Shown: positions 22,437-31,500, numbered from the stretch's first letter. The stretch is DNA of 45,266 bases from Tomitella cavernea (GCF_016599145.1 NZ_JAENKO010000037.1:1-45266), one strand, 5' to 3'. Translations and numbers: made by a program. Notes: generated by a model not told the origin, from the letters alone.

Positions 22437-23636
22437 CTACCGCCCCAGCGCCTCCTTCCAGCCCACCACCTTGCCGATGCGCAGGATCGAGCGCTGGTAG
22501 ATCTTGGCGGCCACCACCGACAGCGCGCCGATGACGACGAGCATGATCGTGATGGTGCCGACGATCTGGCCGGGCCCGGTCACCCCGGCGGCGATGCGCA
22601 GCGGCATGAGGATCGCGGAGAACGGTGGTATCCAGCTGAGCACCGTGCCCACCGTGCTGTCCGGGTTGTCGACGGTGGAGAACGCGACGATGAACATGGC
22701 GACGATGAGGATCATCAGCGGCATCGCCGTGGAGTTGACGTCTTCCTGGCGCGAGACCATGGATCCGGCTGCCGCGTACAGTACCGCGAATAGGGCGTAC
22801 CCCAGGATGAACCAGCCGAGGGTGGCCAGGAGCGTGGCCACCGCGGTGCCGGTCACCGTCAGCACGCCCGTGGCCAGGCCCGTGGCGACGCCGGCCACCC
22901 CGTAGGCGGTGAGCTGCATCAGGCCGACGGCGCCGATGCCGAAGATCTTGCCCCACAGCAGGTGCAGCGGCCGCACCGTGGACAGGAGCAGCTCGACGAC
23001 GCGGCTGGACTTCTCCTCGACGACGCCCATCGCCACGAACATGCCGAAGGTGAGGATCTGCATGTACAGCAGCACCACGGCGGCGATGGACATGGCGATG
23101 CGCTGGCCCTTCTCCGGGTCGGGCGGGTCGAGCGCGTCGACGTGCACGGTGGCGGCGGACACCGCCTGGTCCACCGCGGCCACGTCTACCCCCTGGGCAG
23201 CGAGCGCGCGTTCCTGGGCCGCCGAGCTCACGGCGGCGGAGATGACCGTGTGCAGGTCGGCGCTCAGCTCGGACTCCGTGATCGCCGTGACCGAACCGTC
23301 CGCCGCGGGGATCAGGGCCGCGTCCACGTCGCCGCCTTCGACAGCGGTGCGGGCGGCCTGTTCGTCGGGGGATTCGTGCACGTCGATCGTCATCGACATC
23401 GCCTCGCCGGTCGACTCCAGCGGCTGGGCCAGGGACTGGTCGCCGACGATGGCCACCGTCGCGTCGTGCCCGTCGTCGCTGCCGCCGGAGAACGCGGAGT
23501 AGACGATGATCCCGCCGATGATGGCGATGAGGATGATGATGTTGCTGATCAGGAAGCTTTTCTTCCGGATCTGCGTGGTGAACTCGCGGCGGGCCACCAG
23601 GCCTACGGCGCGGGCGGGGGAGATGGTGGCGTTCAT
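22437..23636 (-). CDS. ABC-2 type (NatB-like) exporter permease
   Basis: The 399-residue membrane protein has an N-terminal helix (SFLISNIIILIAIIGGIIVY), a large extracytoplasmic region (about 45-215) and five to six C-terminal helices with VVEEKSSRVVELLLSTVRP, the conserved ABC-2/NatB segment. It would form the membrane part of an exporter with the ATPase encoded just upstream; their genes overlap by four bases. Substrates of NatAB-like systems include sodium and antimicrobial agents, but nothing here fixes the substrate. The ATG lies at 23636. Confidence 0.9.
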   Translation of the reverse strand: MNATISPARAVGLVARREFTTQIRKKSFLISNIIILIAIIGGIIVYSAFSGGSDDGHDATVAIVGDQSLAQPLESTGEAMSMTIDVHESPDEQAARTAVEGGDVDAALIPAADGSVTAITESELSADLHTVISAAVSSAAQERALAAQGVDVAAVDQAVSAATVHVDALDPPDPEKGQRIAMSIAAVVLLYMQILTFGMFVAMGVVEEKSSRVVELLLSTVRPLHLLWGKIFGIGAVGLMQLTAYGVAGVATGLATGVLTVTGTAVATLLATLGWFILGYALFAVLYAAAGSMVSRQEDVNSTAMPLMILIVAMFIVAFSTVDNPDSTVGTVLSWIPPFSAILMPLRIAAGVTGPGQIVGTITIMLVVIGALSVVAAKIYQRSILRIGKVVGWKEALGR

Positions 23637-24571
23637 GCGGTCACGACCTCTCGGAACAGCTCGGTGAGCGACGGGCGGCGCAGCGTGAACTCGTGCACCG
23701 GCCCAGTGCGCAACGCGGCGGAGAGCACCGCCTGGTCGTCGGCGCCCGGTGCGAGGGTGAGCAGTGTGTGCTCTCCGGACTGCTCTGCCGTGGCGATCCC
23801 GGGCACGGTCGACGCCCACCCGGCGGGCGCCTGCGGGGCGTGCACCACCAGCTGGGCCTCACCCCGTGCGCGGAGCTCGTCGACGGTGCCGATGGCGCGC
23901 ATCCGCCCGCCCGCGATGATGCCGACCCGGTGGCAGAGCCGCTCGACCAGCTCGAGCTGGTGGCTGGAGAAGATGACGGGCACCCCGTCCGCGGCCTTCT
24001 CCCGCAGCACGTCGCTCATGACATCGACGGCGACGGGGTCGAGGCCGGAGAACGGTTCGTCCAGCACGAGCACGGCCGGGTCGTGCACCAGGGCGGCGGC
24101 CAGTTGCACCCGCTGCTGGTTGCCCAGGCTCAGCGCGTCGACGGTGTCGCCAACCCGGCCGTCGATGCCGAGCCTTTCGGTCCAGCGCTGCACCGCGGCC
24201 TCGGCGTCGGGCCTGCTCAGGCCGTGCAGCTGGGCGAGGTAGGCCAGCTGCGCGCCCACCTTCATCTTGGGGTAGAGCCCCCTTTCCTCGGGCATGTAGC
24301 CGACGGTGCGGCGCACGTCGAGGTCGACGGGCTTCTCGCCGATGCGCACCTCGCCGGCGTCGGCGGCGAGCACGCCGAGGGCGATGCGCATCGTCGTCGT
24401 CTTGCCTGCACCGTTGCTGCCGACGAATCCGAAGATCTCACCGGGCTGCACGGTGAAACTCATGTCGTCGAGGGCGTGGACGGTCCCGTAGGACTTCGAG
24501 ATGCCGTCGATGGTCAAAGTGGTGCCGCGGGTGCGCGGCGGGTCGCCGCGGACAGTGGTCGATCTGGTCAT
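23633..24571 (-). CDS. ABC transporter ATP-binding protein (NatA-like)
   Basis: The 312-residue ATPase has Walker A GSNGAGKTT (51-59), the signature LSLGNQQRVQLAAAL, Walker B VLVLDEPFSGLDP and the switch histidine in FSSHQLELVERL. A C-terminal extension of about 90 residues is typical of drug/NatA-type exporters. Its ATG overlaps the stop of the upstream membrane protein gene, and its 3' end overlaps the permease start, so all are translated from one operon headed by an XRE regulator. Confidence 0.92.
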   Translation of the reverse strand: MTRSTTVRGDPPRTRGTTLTIDGISKSYGTVHALDDMSFTVQPGEIFGFVGSNGAGKTTTMRIALGVLAADAGEVRIGEKPVDLDVRRTVGYMPEERGLYPKMKVGAQLAYLAQLHGLSRPDAEAAVQRWTERLGIDGRVGDTVDALSLGNQQRVQLAAALVHDPAVLVLDEPFSGLDPVAVDVMSDVLREKAADGVPVIFSSHQLELVERLCHRVGIIAGGRMRAIGTVDELRARGEAQLVVHAPQAPAGWASTVPGIATAEQSGEHTLLTLAPGADDQAVLSAALRTGPVHEFTLRRPSLTELFREVVTA

Positions 24572-25164
24572 TGCTGCTCCATGGGATGTTCGGGATCGGC
24601 TGTGGGGAACGGAGGTCGGTCGTTCGCTTCGTCCTCCGGGTCCGGGTCCGGGTCAGGGCGAGACCACGCGAGCATCAGCGTCGGGGAGGTGCCGCCGATG
24701 AGCAGCGCTGTGACCACGAGCAGCCCGCCCATATAGGCGAGTTCGGGCGTGGCGTCGCCGTTGCTGGAGACGAAGATGAGCACGGCCGCGGGAACGAAGG
24801 CGGCGACCTGCGTGATCGTCAGGCCGATCGAGCGGGCGCTGTTGCGCAGCTGCAGCTCGTATTCGTCGAGCGCATCGCGGGGGGCGTCGCCTTGGCGGCC
24901 GGAGACGATCTGCACCGCCGTCCACAGCACGAGCATGAGCACCGTCGCGCCCAGCCACGCCCAGTATGCGGCGGTGATCTCCCAGTAGGTGAGGACGGCG
25001 ATGACGATCATCGCCGCGTACAGCATGCACAGCAGGGCGACGAGCGTGCGGCGCGCCGGGCGTGTACGCAGCCTCGGCATCCACGTGCTGTGTCGCTGCT
25101 GTTGTTCGAGGAATCTGCGGGTGCGGTAGGCCTGATAGCGCTCGACGACGCCGAAGTCAGACAT
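24568..25164 (-). CDS. Four-helix membrane protein of the ABC exporter operon
   Basis: The 198-residue protein has a cytoplasmic start with RTRRFLEQQQRHSTW, two helices (LVALLCMLYAAMIVIAVL; AWLGATVLMLVLWTAVQIV), a polar DALDEYELQLRNSAR segment, two further helices and an acidic aspartate/proline tail (RPDPDPDPEDEANDRPP). I recognise no named family. Its position between the XRE regulator and the ABC ATPase, with overlaps on both sides, suggests a sensor or accessory role for the exporter or regulator. The ATG lies at 25164. Confidence 0.75.
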   Translation of the reverse strand: MSDFGVVERYQAYRTRRFLEQQQRHSTWMPRLRTRPARRTLVALLCMLYAAMIVIAVLTYWEITAAYWAWLGATVLMLVLWTAVQIVSGRQGDAPRDALDEYELQLRNSARSIGLTITQVAAFVPAAVLIFVSSNGDATPELAYMGGLLVVTALLIGGTSPTLMLAWSRPDPDPDPEDEANDRPPFPTADPEHPMEQQ

Positions 25165-25471
25165 GATGGTCACCGCCTTCTGAGCCGGATCCGCCGGTCC
25201 GGCCTGTCTGTGGTGGGGGCAGGAGGCTCTGTGCGAGCGGCGCGAACTCCGTGCGGGAGAACACCGCCTCGACGGGCAGTGCGAAGACCTCGCAGATGCG
25301 CAGCGCCAGGTCCAGGCTGGGGTAGTGGTCCCCGCGCTCCAGGGCGCCGATGGTCTGCGGGTTGACCGAGACCAGCTCGGCCAGCTGCGCGCGCGACATC
25401 CGTCTGTCGGCGCGCAGCACGCCGACCCGATTGTGGATGGGGAGCGATCGTCCCCTGCGTGCAACGCTCAC
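25157..25471 (-). CDS. XRE-family transcriptional regulator
   Basis: The 104-residue regulator has one helix-turn-helix domain: IHNRVGVLRADRRMSRAQLAE, then VNPQTIGALERGDHYPSLDLA and CEVFALPVEAVFS. This is the compact type that often heads operons with small membrane proteins and ABC exporters. The GTG at 25471 is the likely start, with a TATACA element about a dozen bases upstream. Its end overlaps the next gene by eight bases, so it probably controls its own operon. Confidence 0.85.
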   Translation of the reverse strand: MSVARRGRSLPIHNRVGVLRADRRMSRAQLAELVSVNPQTIGALERGDHYPSLDLALRICEVFALPVEAVFSRTEFAPLAQSLLPPPQTGRTGGSGSEGGDHHV

Positions 25472-25586
25472 GTAATGAAGTGTTGTATAAACCCAACGCA
25501 TTCGCAAGTGGAAACAATAACCCGACGGGTTTGCTCGATGGCGCGTCGACGTCCAGGCCCGCGCCGGGGCAGCGCCGCCCGCGCCG

Positions 25587-27251
25587 TCAGGCTTCGCGCA
25601 CCCGGCCGTCCGCGACCTGCCAGCGGGCGGTGGCGTGCACCGCGTCGAGCATCCGCCTATCATGCGTGACCAGCAGCAGCGTGCCCTCGTAGGCATCCAG
25701 GGCCTGCTCGAGCTGCTCGATCGCGGGCAGGTCCAGGTGGTTGGTGGGCTCGTCGAGCACCAGCAGGTTGACCCCGCGCGCCTGCAGCAGTGCCAGCGCG
25801 GCGCGGGTGCGCTCGCCGGGCGACAGCGACGCGGCCGCGCGGCCCACGTGCGCGGCGCGCAAGCCGAACTTGGCCAGCAGCGTCCGCACGTCCGCGTCGG
25901 GCCACTCGGGCACCTGCGCGCCGAACGCCTCCGCCAGCGGGTGCGGCCCTGTGAACGCGCCGCGGGCCTGGTCGATCTCGCCCACCCGCACGCCCGCGCC
26001 GAGCGCAGCGCTGCCCTCGTCGGGCGCGGCCGTACCCAGCAGCAGGGCCAGCAGCGTCGACTTGCCCGCCCCGTTGGCGCCGGTGATGACGATGCGGTCG
26101 CCCTGCTCCACCTGCACCGTCACCGGTCCCAGGGTGAAGTCGCCGCGGCGCACGACGGCGCCCGAGGCGGTGGCGACGACGGTGCCGCTGCGCGGCGCGG
26201 GCGCGATGGTCATGCGCAGCTCCCACTCCTTGCGCGGCTCCTCCACCGCCTCGAGCCGCTCGATCGCCCGCTGCGTCTGCCGCGCCTTGGCCGCCTGCTT
26301 CTCGGACGACTCGGCGCGGAGCCGACGACCCATCTTGTCGCTGTCGCCGGCCTTGCGGCGCGCGTTGCGCACGCCCTGCGACAGCCAGTTGCGCTGCATC
26401 TGCGCCCGGTCCTCGAGCCGGGAGCGGGTGTCCGCGTACGCGTCGTAGGCCTCGCGGGCGTGGCGGCGCGCCACCGCCCGTTCCGCCAGGTACGCCTCGT
26501 AGCCGCCGTCGTAGACGTCCACCGACTGCTGGGCCAGGTCCAGCTCCACCACCCGGGTGACGGTGCGCGCCAGGAACTCCCGGTCGTGGCTCACCACCAC
26601 CAGGCCCACCCGGGCGTCGGCGACGAACCGTTCGAGCAGCGCCAGGCCGTCCAGGTCGAGGTCGTTGGTCGGCTCGTCGAGCAGCAGCAGGTCGTAGCGG
26701 GAGAGCAGCAGCGCCGCCAGCGCCGCGCGCGCCGCCTGGCCGCCGGACAGTCCCGTCATCGGGGCGTCGAGCGGGTCGGCGTCGCCGGTCGGGGCCCGCA
26801 GGCCCAGGTCGGCGGCGACGGCCGCGGCGCGCTCGGGCAGGTCGGCGCCGCCCAGCGCAAGCCAGCGCTCCAAGGCGGGGGTGTAGCGGTCCTCGCCGCC
26901 GCCGTCGGCCAGCGACTCGGCGGCGGCATTCATGGCCTCCTCGGCCTCGGCGACGCCCGTGCGGCGCGCGATGAAGCCGAGCACCGTCTCGCCCGGGCGG
27001 CGTTCGTGCTCCTGCGCGAGGTGGCCGACGGTCGCGCCGGGAGGGGTCAGCATGACGGCGCTGGCTTCCGTGCCTGCGTTGCAGGTCCGAGTGGCCGCGG
27101 CGAGCATCCGCAGCAGCGTCGACTTGCCCGCCCCGTTGGCGCCGACGAGCCCCACCACGTCGCCGGGGCCCACCGTCAGGTCGAGGCCGGAGAACAGGGT
27201 GCGGTCGCCATGCGCGGCGGAGAGGCCGGTGGCCTGCAGGAGTGCGCTCAC
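25587..27251 (-). CDS. ABC-F family ATPase (translation or antibiotic-protection type)
   Basis: The 554-residue protein has two complete ABC domains and no membrane helices. The first has Walker A GANGAGKST, signature LSGGQAARAALAALLL and Walker B LLLLDEPTNDLDLDG. The inter-domain linker is charged (RRKAGDSDKMGRRLRAESSEKQ). The second has GANGAGKST, LSPGERTRAALALL and LLVLDEPTNHLDLP. ABC-F proteins act on the ribosome, some giving resistance to ribosome-targeting antibiotics. The GTG start at 27251 lies seven bases behind CATACT, so the transcript may be leaderless. Confidence 0.92.
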   Translation of the reverse strand: MSALLQATGLSAAHGDRTLFSGLDLTVGPGDVVGLVGANGAGKSTLLRMLAAATRTCNAGTEASAVMLTPPGATVGHLAQEHERRPGETVLGFIARRTGVAEAEEAMNAAAESLADGGGEDRYTPALERWLALGGADLPERAAAVAADLGLRAPTGDADPLDAPMTGLSGGQAARAALAALLLSRYDLLLLDEPTNDLDLDGLALLERFVADARVGLVVVSHDREFLARTVTRVVELDLAQQSVDVYDGGYEAYLAERAVARRHAREAYDAYADTRSRLEDRAQMQRNWLSQGVRNARRKAGDSDKMGRRLRAESSEKQAAKARQTQRAIERLEAVEEPRKEWELRMTIAPAPRSGTVVATASGAVVRRGDFTLGPVTVQVEQGDRIVITGANGAGKSTLLALLLGTAAPDEGSAALGAGVRVGEIDQARGAFTGPHPLAEAFGAQVPEWPDADVRTLLAKFGLRAAHVGRAAASLSPGERTRAALALLQARGVNLLVLDEPTNHLDLPAIEQLEQALDAYEGTLLLVTHDRRMLDAVHATARWQVADGRVREA

Positions 27252-27282
27252 ACGGACAAGTATGACCGTGCGGGTCGACGGT

Positions 27283-27747
27283 TCAGACGCCGCCGGGATA
27301 GCCCAGCTGCCGCCACGCCTCGTAACAGGCGACGGCCGCCGAGTTCGACAGGTTCATCGACCGGCGCCCGGGGATCATGGGGATGCGGACGTGCGCGGTG
27401 ACATGCGGATCATCGAGCACCTCCTGCGGAAGGCCTGTCGTCTCCGACCCGAACAGCAGCACGTCGCCGTCGCGGTACTCGATCTGCGCGAACGAGGTGG
27501 AGGTGTGGGTGGTGAACGCGAAGACCCGCCCCGGGGCGACCGCCGCCCACGCCGACTCCACGTCGGGGTGCACGAACACCCGGGCCAGGTCGTGGTAGTC
27601 GAGCCCGGCCCGGCGCACATGCTTGTCCGACAGGTCGAACCCCATCGGCTCTACCAGGTGCAGCTCCGCCCCGGTACCGGCGACCATGCGGATGGCGTTG
27701 CCGGTGTTCGGCGGGATGAGCGGCTGGTGGAACATCACTTTGAGCAC
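27283..27747 (-). CDS. trmL: tRNA (cytidine(34)-2'-O)-methyltransferase, SpoU/TrmL family
   Basis: The 154-residue SPOUT enzyme has the TrmL pattern: [20 protein letters not shown], then [11 protein letters not shown], and [20 protein letters not shown] with YEAWRQLG. It methylates the wobble ribose of certain tRNAs using S-adenosylmethionine within a knotted fold. It ends 32 bases before the ABC-F start on the same strand. The GTG start at 27747 has CATCCT seven bases upstream, suggesting a leaderless transcript. M. tuberculosis carries a SpoU gene in the same neighbourhood, so it is probably part of the conserved core. Confidence 0.93.
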   Translation of the reverse strand: MLKVMFHQPLIPPNTGNAIRMVAGTGAELHLVEPMGFDLSDKHVRRAGLDYHDLARVFVHPDVESAWAAVAPGRVFAFTTHTSTSFAQIEYRDGDVLLFGSETTGLPQEVLDDPHVTAHVRIPMIPGRRSMNLSNSAAVACYEAWRQLGYPGGV

Positions 27748-27790
27748 GGCGTACAGGATGCCACTCGGGTCGGCGGGGTTGCTCGGTGTC

Positions 27791-27951
27791 GCGCTCGAAG
27801 TTCAAGCGTGGTTGGCGCGGGACTTCCGTCGCGCCCGAACTTCGGGCGCGAAGTCACGTGGCGCCCGCAGTTGCCGCATTCGGTGCGTAGTTACGAACCT
27901 GACCCGGCAACTACGGGCGCGACGCGGCGCGGCCTTCGAACCTCGAGCGCC
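27791..27951. repeat. Complex palindromic repeat, copy C1
   Basis: The core consists of CGCCCGCAGTTGCCG (27862-27876) and a near-perfect complement (27905-27919, one mismatch) enclosing a second small hairpin. It is flanked by modules related to GAACTTCGAGCGCGA. It matches copy C2 in order and orientation. The element lies between the SpoU gene and the lipoprotein gene. Confidence 0.75.
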
Positions 27952-27965
27952 TCAGTCATGCGAGA

Positions 27966-28406
27966 CTATTCCGCGCAGAACTCGTCGACTGCATCTATCT
28001 TCTGGGTTAACTCGTTAAATTGCGCGTTCAGGTCGGCCAGGCATTCGCGACTAACCGCTATGCTGCATTCCGCAGAATCAAATATGGCAACGAATTGACG
28101 CCCGACGTCCGTCAGTGAATGTGACAATGTTTGCGTTGTCACATTGTGCGAGGTGTCATCATGCAGTTCGCCCAGTCGGCAGTATTTATCGAGTTTATCA
28201 TTCCAGAATGAATCGCGGTTCCTGCTGCCCTGGGGGAAAGTTCCCGTGGTCGACAGGATTGCATCACGAGTATAATTTAATTCTGAAACAACTTCACAAT
28301 CCGCGTCGTTAGCGAGGTGCGTGGATTCTACACCCGAACAGGCCGTGCACGACACTGCGATCAGCACTGCCGCGGCACCTCGAGCCGCCGATGGGAACAG
28401 AGCCAT
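27966..28406 (-). CDS. Small lipoprotein of unknown function, AT-richer than its surroundings
   Basis: The 146-residue protein begins with a short signal sequence and a lipobox-like VSCTACSG (Cys20 or Cys23), then a helical, cysteine-containing domain (ADCEVV, YCRLGEL, SAECSIAVSRECL, DEFCAE). I recognise no family. The ATG at 28406 follows AGGGGAG. Codons are visibly less GC-rich than in neighbouring genes (for example around 28005-28025), which suggests recent acquisition. The gene lies between the C1 and C2 repeats. Confidence 0.7.
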   Translation of the reverse strand: MALFPSAARGAAAVLIAVSCTACSGVESTHLANDADCEVVSELNYTRDAILSTTGTFPQGSRNRDSFWNDKLDKYCRLGELHDDTSHNVTTQTLSHSLTDVGRQFVAIFDSAECSIAVSRECLADLNAQFNELTQKIDAVDEFCAE

Positions 28407-28853
28407 CAACACTCCCCTGAAAAGATCGGTCCGCCCCTTCGAAGCGGAACGCCGGCAATGAATCTAATGGCCGGGGTCAGCGTGAAACAAATCCGAGGAA
28501 GGCACCCGGATTCCGAAAGCGCTGACGCGGTAGTGGAGCTCGACTGCGTGGACCCGTCGCCGGGCCCGTGTTCCGGAAGATCATCGTCGCTGGTGATCCC
28601 TCACGGTTCGAAGAAGCCGGGCGACTATCCGGCGCTCCGGTACCGAGTCCGCCGATGCCGGATCGTCGCCGCCGCCCGCGCGTCGTCTCCGTCGCCTCGT
28701 TCGTGCCGGAGCTTCCGACGACAAGCGTAGATCCACGAATCGGCCGCAGGAGCTTCTGTGTGAAGCGGCGGTGATGAAAAGGCTTCGGGCCCAGAGCGGC
28801 GCGGCTCGGACTACGGTCGTCATACCTGCCGAGACGCTCCAGAAAGGCCAGCG
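28407..28853. other. Intergenic interval without a supported gene
   Basis: This 447-base divergent interval separates the lipoprotein gene from the proline-rich membrane protein gene. I see open frames only of the shadow type, with no ribosome sites or familiar motifs. It must hold both promoters; TAGATT on the minus strand near 28453-28458 and CATACCT near 28831 are possible -10 elements. Confidence 0.4.
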
Positions 28854-29903
28854 ATGTCCGTGCCGCCGCAGACGCCGCCCGATCCCGAGCACCCGTACGG
28901 TGACGGCCCGCCGGGCGACGACACCCCCATCGCGTATTCGCAGACCCCGTACGGCCATCCCGGATACGCCCACGACGATCCCACGCAGCAGATCCCGCTG
29001 CAGCGGCCCTACCCGCAGGACCAGGGCTATCCGCTGGAGCAGGCATACGGCTATCGCTATGCCGCGCCGCCTCCGCCCCCGCCGCCGAAGAAGCAGTGGC
29101 CGTGGGTGGTCGGCGCCGTCGCGGTGCTGGCGGTGGCGGCTCTCATCGTGGCGCTCGTGGTGGTGCTGATCGGCGACCGCGACACAGCCGAGAATGCCGG
29201 CGCCGTCACTGCACCCGCCCCGGCCACCAGCGAAGCCTCCGCTCCGGACACAGGGACGGTTCCGACCACGGCAGAGGCCCCGACGCCCAGCGTGGACACC
29301 GGCGTGCTGCCCACGAGCGGAATCTTCAAGGTGGGTTCCGACATCCAGCCCGGCGAGTACGCCGTGTCACCGGCCGACGGTGCGTCGGGCTACTGGGAGC
29401 GGCTGTCGTGCACCACCGGCGCGTTCGAGTGCATCATCGCCAACGACAACGTTTCCGGGCCCGGCTATCTCACGATCCTGCCCGGCGATGTGGCCGTGCG
29501 CGTCGAACGTCTGCGGCTGGTGCCCACCGGTGCGGCCCCCGCCACGGCCCCGCCGGCGACTACCCCGCCTCCCGCGCGCAGCGGCGATCTGCCCACTGAC
29601 GGCCAAGGTTTCGTCGGCCGCGCGTCGGCGCGCTGCAACTCCGACGACCCGGCCGTCGTGGCCGCCCGTACCGGCGGGTCGCTGGTGGTGATCTGCCGGA
29701 CGGGCGTCGGTCGCTTCTACTACAAGGGCGTGCGGCTGGAGGACGGCGCGGCGATCGAGATCGATGACCCGGTGCCCTCGGGTTCCGGCTTCACCGCGAC
29801 GAACGACGGGGTGCAGTACGCGATCAGCCCCGGCGCCCTCGTCATCACGCAGGGACCGACGCGGCTCGCCGACGAGAAAGTGCTGCAGTACCGGGCGCGG
29901 TGA
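28854..29903 (+). CDS. Proline-rich single-pass membrane protein with extracellular domain
   Basis: The 349-residue protein has a cytoplasmic proline/tyrosine-rich N-terminus (1-80, with PYGHPGY and a PPPPPPPKK run), one transmembrane helix (about 83-107, VVGAVAVLAVAALIVALVVV) and a threonine/proline-rich spacer. An extracellular region follows with SGIFKVGSDIQPGEYAVSP, a pattern seen in many actinobacterial surface proteins, and a second domain with four cysteines overall. Its role is unknown. The ATG follows AGAAAGG. It is the last gene of the block between repeats C1 and C2. Confidence 0.78.
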   Translation: MSVPPQTPPDPEHPYGDGPPGDDTPIAYSQTPYGHPGYAHDDPTQQIPLQRPYPQDQGYPLEQAYGYRYAAPPPPPPPKKQWPWVVGAVAVLAVAALIVALVVVLIGDRDTAENAGAVTAPAPATSEASAPDTGTVPTTAEAPTPSVDTGVLPTSGIFKVGSDIQPGEYAVSPADGASGYWERLSCTTGAFECIIANDNVSGPGYLTILPGDVAVRVERLRLVPTGAAPATAPPATTPPPARSGDLPTDGQGFVGRASARCNSDDPAVVAARTGGSLVVICRTGVGRFYYKGVRLEDGAAIEIDDPVPSGSGFTATNDGVQYAISPGALVITQGPTRLADEKVLQYRAR

Positions 29904-29920
29904 CCACTCCGGCTTCGGTG

Positions 29921-30150
29921 TCGCGTGCGAAGTTCGGGCGGGGCGGGCCCCGTTCTTCAGTGACGTTCGAACTTCGAGCACAGTGTGGATTTCGCGCCCG
30001 AAGTTCGAGCGCGACATCAGGTGACGCCCGCAGTTGCCGCATGTGGTCCGTAACTACGGACCGGACCCGGCAACTGCGGGCGCGACGAGGTTTCGCCTTT
30101 GAACTTCGAGCGCGACGTCAGGGTCGCGTTCGAACTTCGAGCGCGAAGTC
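29921..30150. repeat. Complex palindromic repeat, copy C2
   Basis: A perfect 15-bp inverted repeat (CGCCCGCAGTTGCCG at 30025-30039 and its complement at 30068-30082) encloses the perfect hairpin GGTCCGTA-AC-TACGGACC (30045-30062). Around it lie four or five copies of a GAACTTCGAGCGCGA-like module (near 29967, 30001, 30101 and 30131). It fills the interval 29904-30218 upstream of folD; no gene is seen there. Confidence 0.8.
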
Positions 30151-30218
30151 GGTCACCCATGTCCGCCACGCCCGCCCGGACCGCCCCGGCGGGCCGGGCG
30201 CGGACCTGCCAGAATGGC

Positions 30219-31073
30219 ATGGTGACTGCGACGACTCTCGACGGCAAGCTGACCCGCGACGAACTCTTCGCCGACCTCACCACCCGGGTGGCGGCGCTGG
30301 CGGCGAAGGGCATCACGCCCGGCCTGGGCACGATCCTCGTGGGGGACGACCCGGGCTCGCACACCTATGTGCGCGGTAAGCACAACGACTGCGCCAAGGT
30401 GGGCATCACCTCGCTGCGCCGGGATCTGCCGGCCGACGTCACCCGCGCGCAGCTGCTGGACACCATCGCCGAGCTCAACGCGAACCCCGAGTGCACCGGC
30501 TACATCGTGCAGCTGCCCCTGCCGGAACACCTCGACGAGAACGAGGCGCTGGAGGCGGTGGATCCGGACAAGGACGCCGACGGCCTGCACCCGACGAATC
30601 TCGGCCGCCTGGTGCTGGGCAAGGAGGCTCCGCTGCCGTGCACCCCGCGGGGGATCCTGCATCTGCTCCGCCGCTACGAGGTGCCGATCGCCGGCGCCCA
30701 CGTGGTGGTCGTCGGCCGCGGGGTCACCGTGGGCCGACCGATCGGGCTGCTGTTCACCCGGCGCACCGAGAACGCCACGGTCACCCTCTGCCACACGGGC
30801 ACGAAGGACCTGGCGGCCGAGGTACGGCGCGCGGATATCGTCATCGCCGCCGCCGGGAGGCCTGGACTCGTCACCGCCGACATGGTCAAGCCGGGCGCCG
30901 CGGTGCTCGACGTGGGGGTCACGCGCACGGACGCCGGCCTGGTGGGCGACGTCGACAAGGGCGTGTGGGAGGTGGCCGGTCACGTGTCGCCGAACCCGGG
31001 CGGCGTCGGCCCGCTCACCCGGGCCTTCCTGCTGCAGAATGTGGTCGAGCGTGCCGAACGGGACGCAGGGTAG
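30219..31073 (+). CDS. folD: Methylenetetrahydrofolate dehydrogenase/cyclohydrolase
   Basis: The 284-residue bifunctional enzyme interconverts 5,10-methylene- and 10-formyl-tetrahydrofolate using NADP. Family features include [19 protein letters not shown] with the catalytic lysine region, [29 protein letters not shown], the nucleotide-binding [15 protein letters not shown] and the C-terminal [15 protein letters not shown]. An ATG at 30219 and a GTG at 30222 are adjacent; CAGAAT at 30210-30215 lies six bases before the GTG, which may be the true leaderless start. The DUF3017 gene follows, as in mycobacteria. Confidence 0.96.
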   Translation: MVTATTLDGKLTRDELFADLTTRVAALAAKGITPGLGTILVGDDPGSHTYVRGKHNDCAKVGITSLRRDLPADVTRAQLLDTIAELNANPECTGYIVQLPLPEHLDENEALEAVDPDKDADGLHPTNLGRLVLGKEAPLPCTPRGILHLLRRYEVPIAGAHVVVVGRGVTVGRPIGLLFTRRTENATVTLCHTGTKDLAAEVRRADIVIAAAGRPGLVTADMVKPGAAVLDVGVTRTDAGLVGDVDKGVWEVAGHVSPNPGGVGPLTRAFLLQNVVERAERDAG

Positions 31074-31117
31074 GCCGACGACGAAGGCCGGGTCGGGAAC
31101 ACAGTAGGGGACAGCTG

Positions 31118-31483
31118 ATGAGCAACGCGGGCGACGGGGGAGGTCCGGGAGCGGGCAAGGCCGTGCCCAGCCGCATCGCCGCGCCCACGGGTCCGCCGAC
31201 GACGCTCCTCTACCGGCTGCGCACCATCCACCTGCCGCTGATCCTCATCGCCTGCGGGCTGTTCGCGGCGATGGTGCTCGTGGCGATGGACCGGTGGCGC
31301 CGCGGCACTGTACTGTTCGGCCTGGTCACCTTGATAGCGGCGGCGGTGCGCCTGGTGCTCTCGCCGGAGCGGGTGGGGGTGCTGGCCGTGCGCAGCCGGG
31401 CCTTCGATGTGGCCACGTTGGCCGCGTTCGGCGGCCTGATCATCTGGCTGGGCCTGTCGATCGAGTCGCTGGGCACCGGGTAG
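31118..31483 (+). CDS. DUF3017 membrane protein
   Basis: The 121-residue protein has a polar N-terminus and three hydrophobic helices (LPLILIACGLFAAMVLVAM; GTVLFGLVTLIAAAVRLVL; FDVATLAAFGGLIIWLGLSI), matching the actinobacterial DUF3017 family usually encoded next to folD. The role is unknown. The ATG follows TAGGGGA. It is probably co-transcribed with folD, 44 bases upstream. Confidence 0.85.
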   Translation: MSNAGDGGGPGAGKAVPSRIAAPTGPPTTLLYRLRTIHLPLILIACGLFAAMVLVAMDRWRRGTVLFGLVTLIAAAVRLVLSPERVGVLAVRSRAFDVATLAAFGGLIIWLGLSIESLGTG

Positions 31484-31500
31484 CCGGGCGGCCGTCACCC

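Noticed and set aside
20410-22956. 848-codon minus-strand frame opposite the monooxygenase
   Set aside because: Antisense shadow; it even crosses the 19-bp terminator hairpin and enters the permease gene.
28477-29046. Minus-strand frame upstream of the proline-rich membrane protein
   Set aside because: It overlaps the start of a well-supported gene, has no ribosome site and no recognisable domain.
29921-30150. Repeated GAACTTCGAGCGCGA modules as a possible CRISPR array
   Set aside because: Modules are short, irregularly spaced, present in both orientations and without uniform spacers; no cas genes are nearby.
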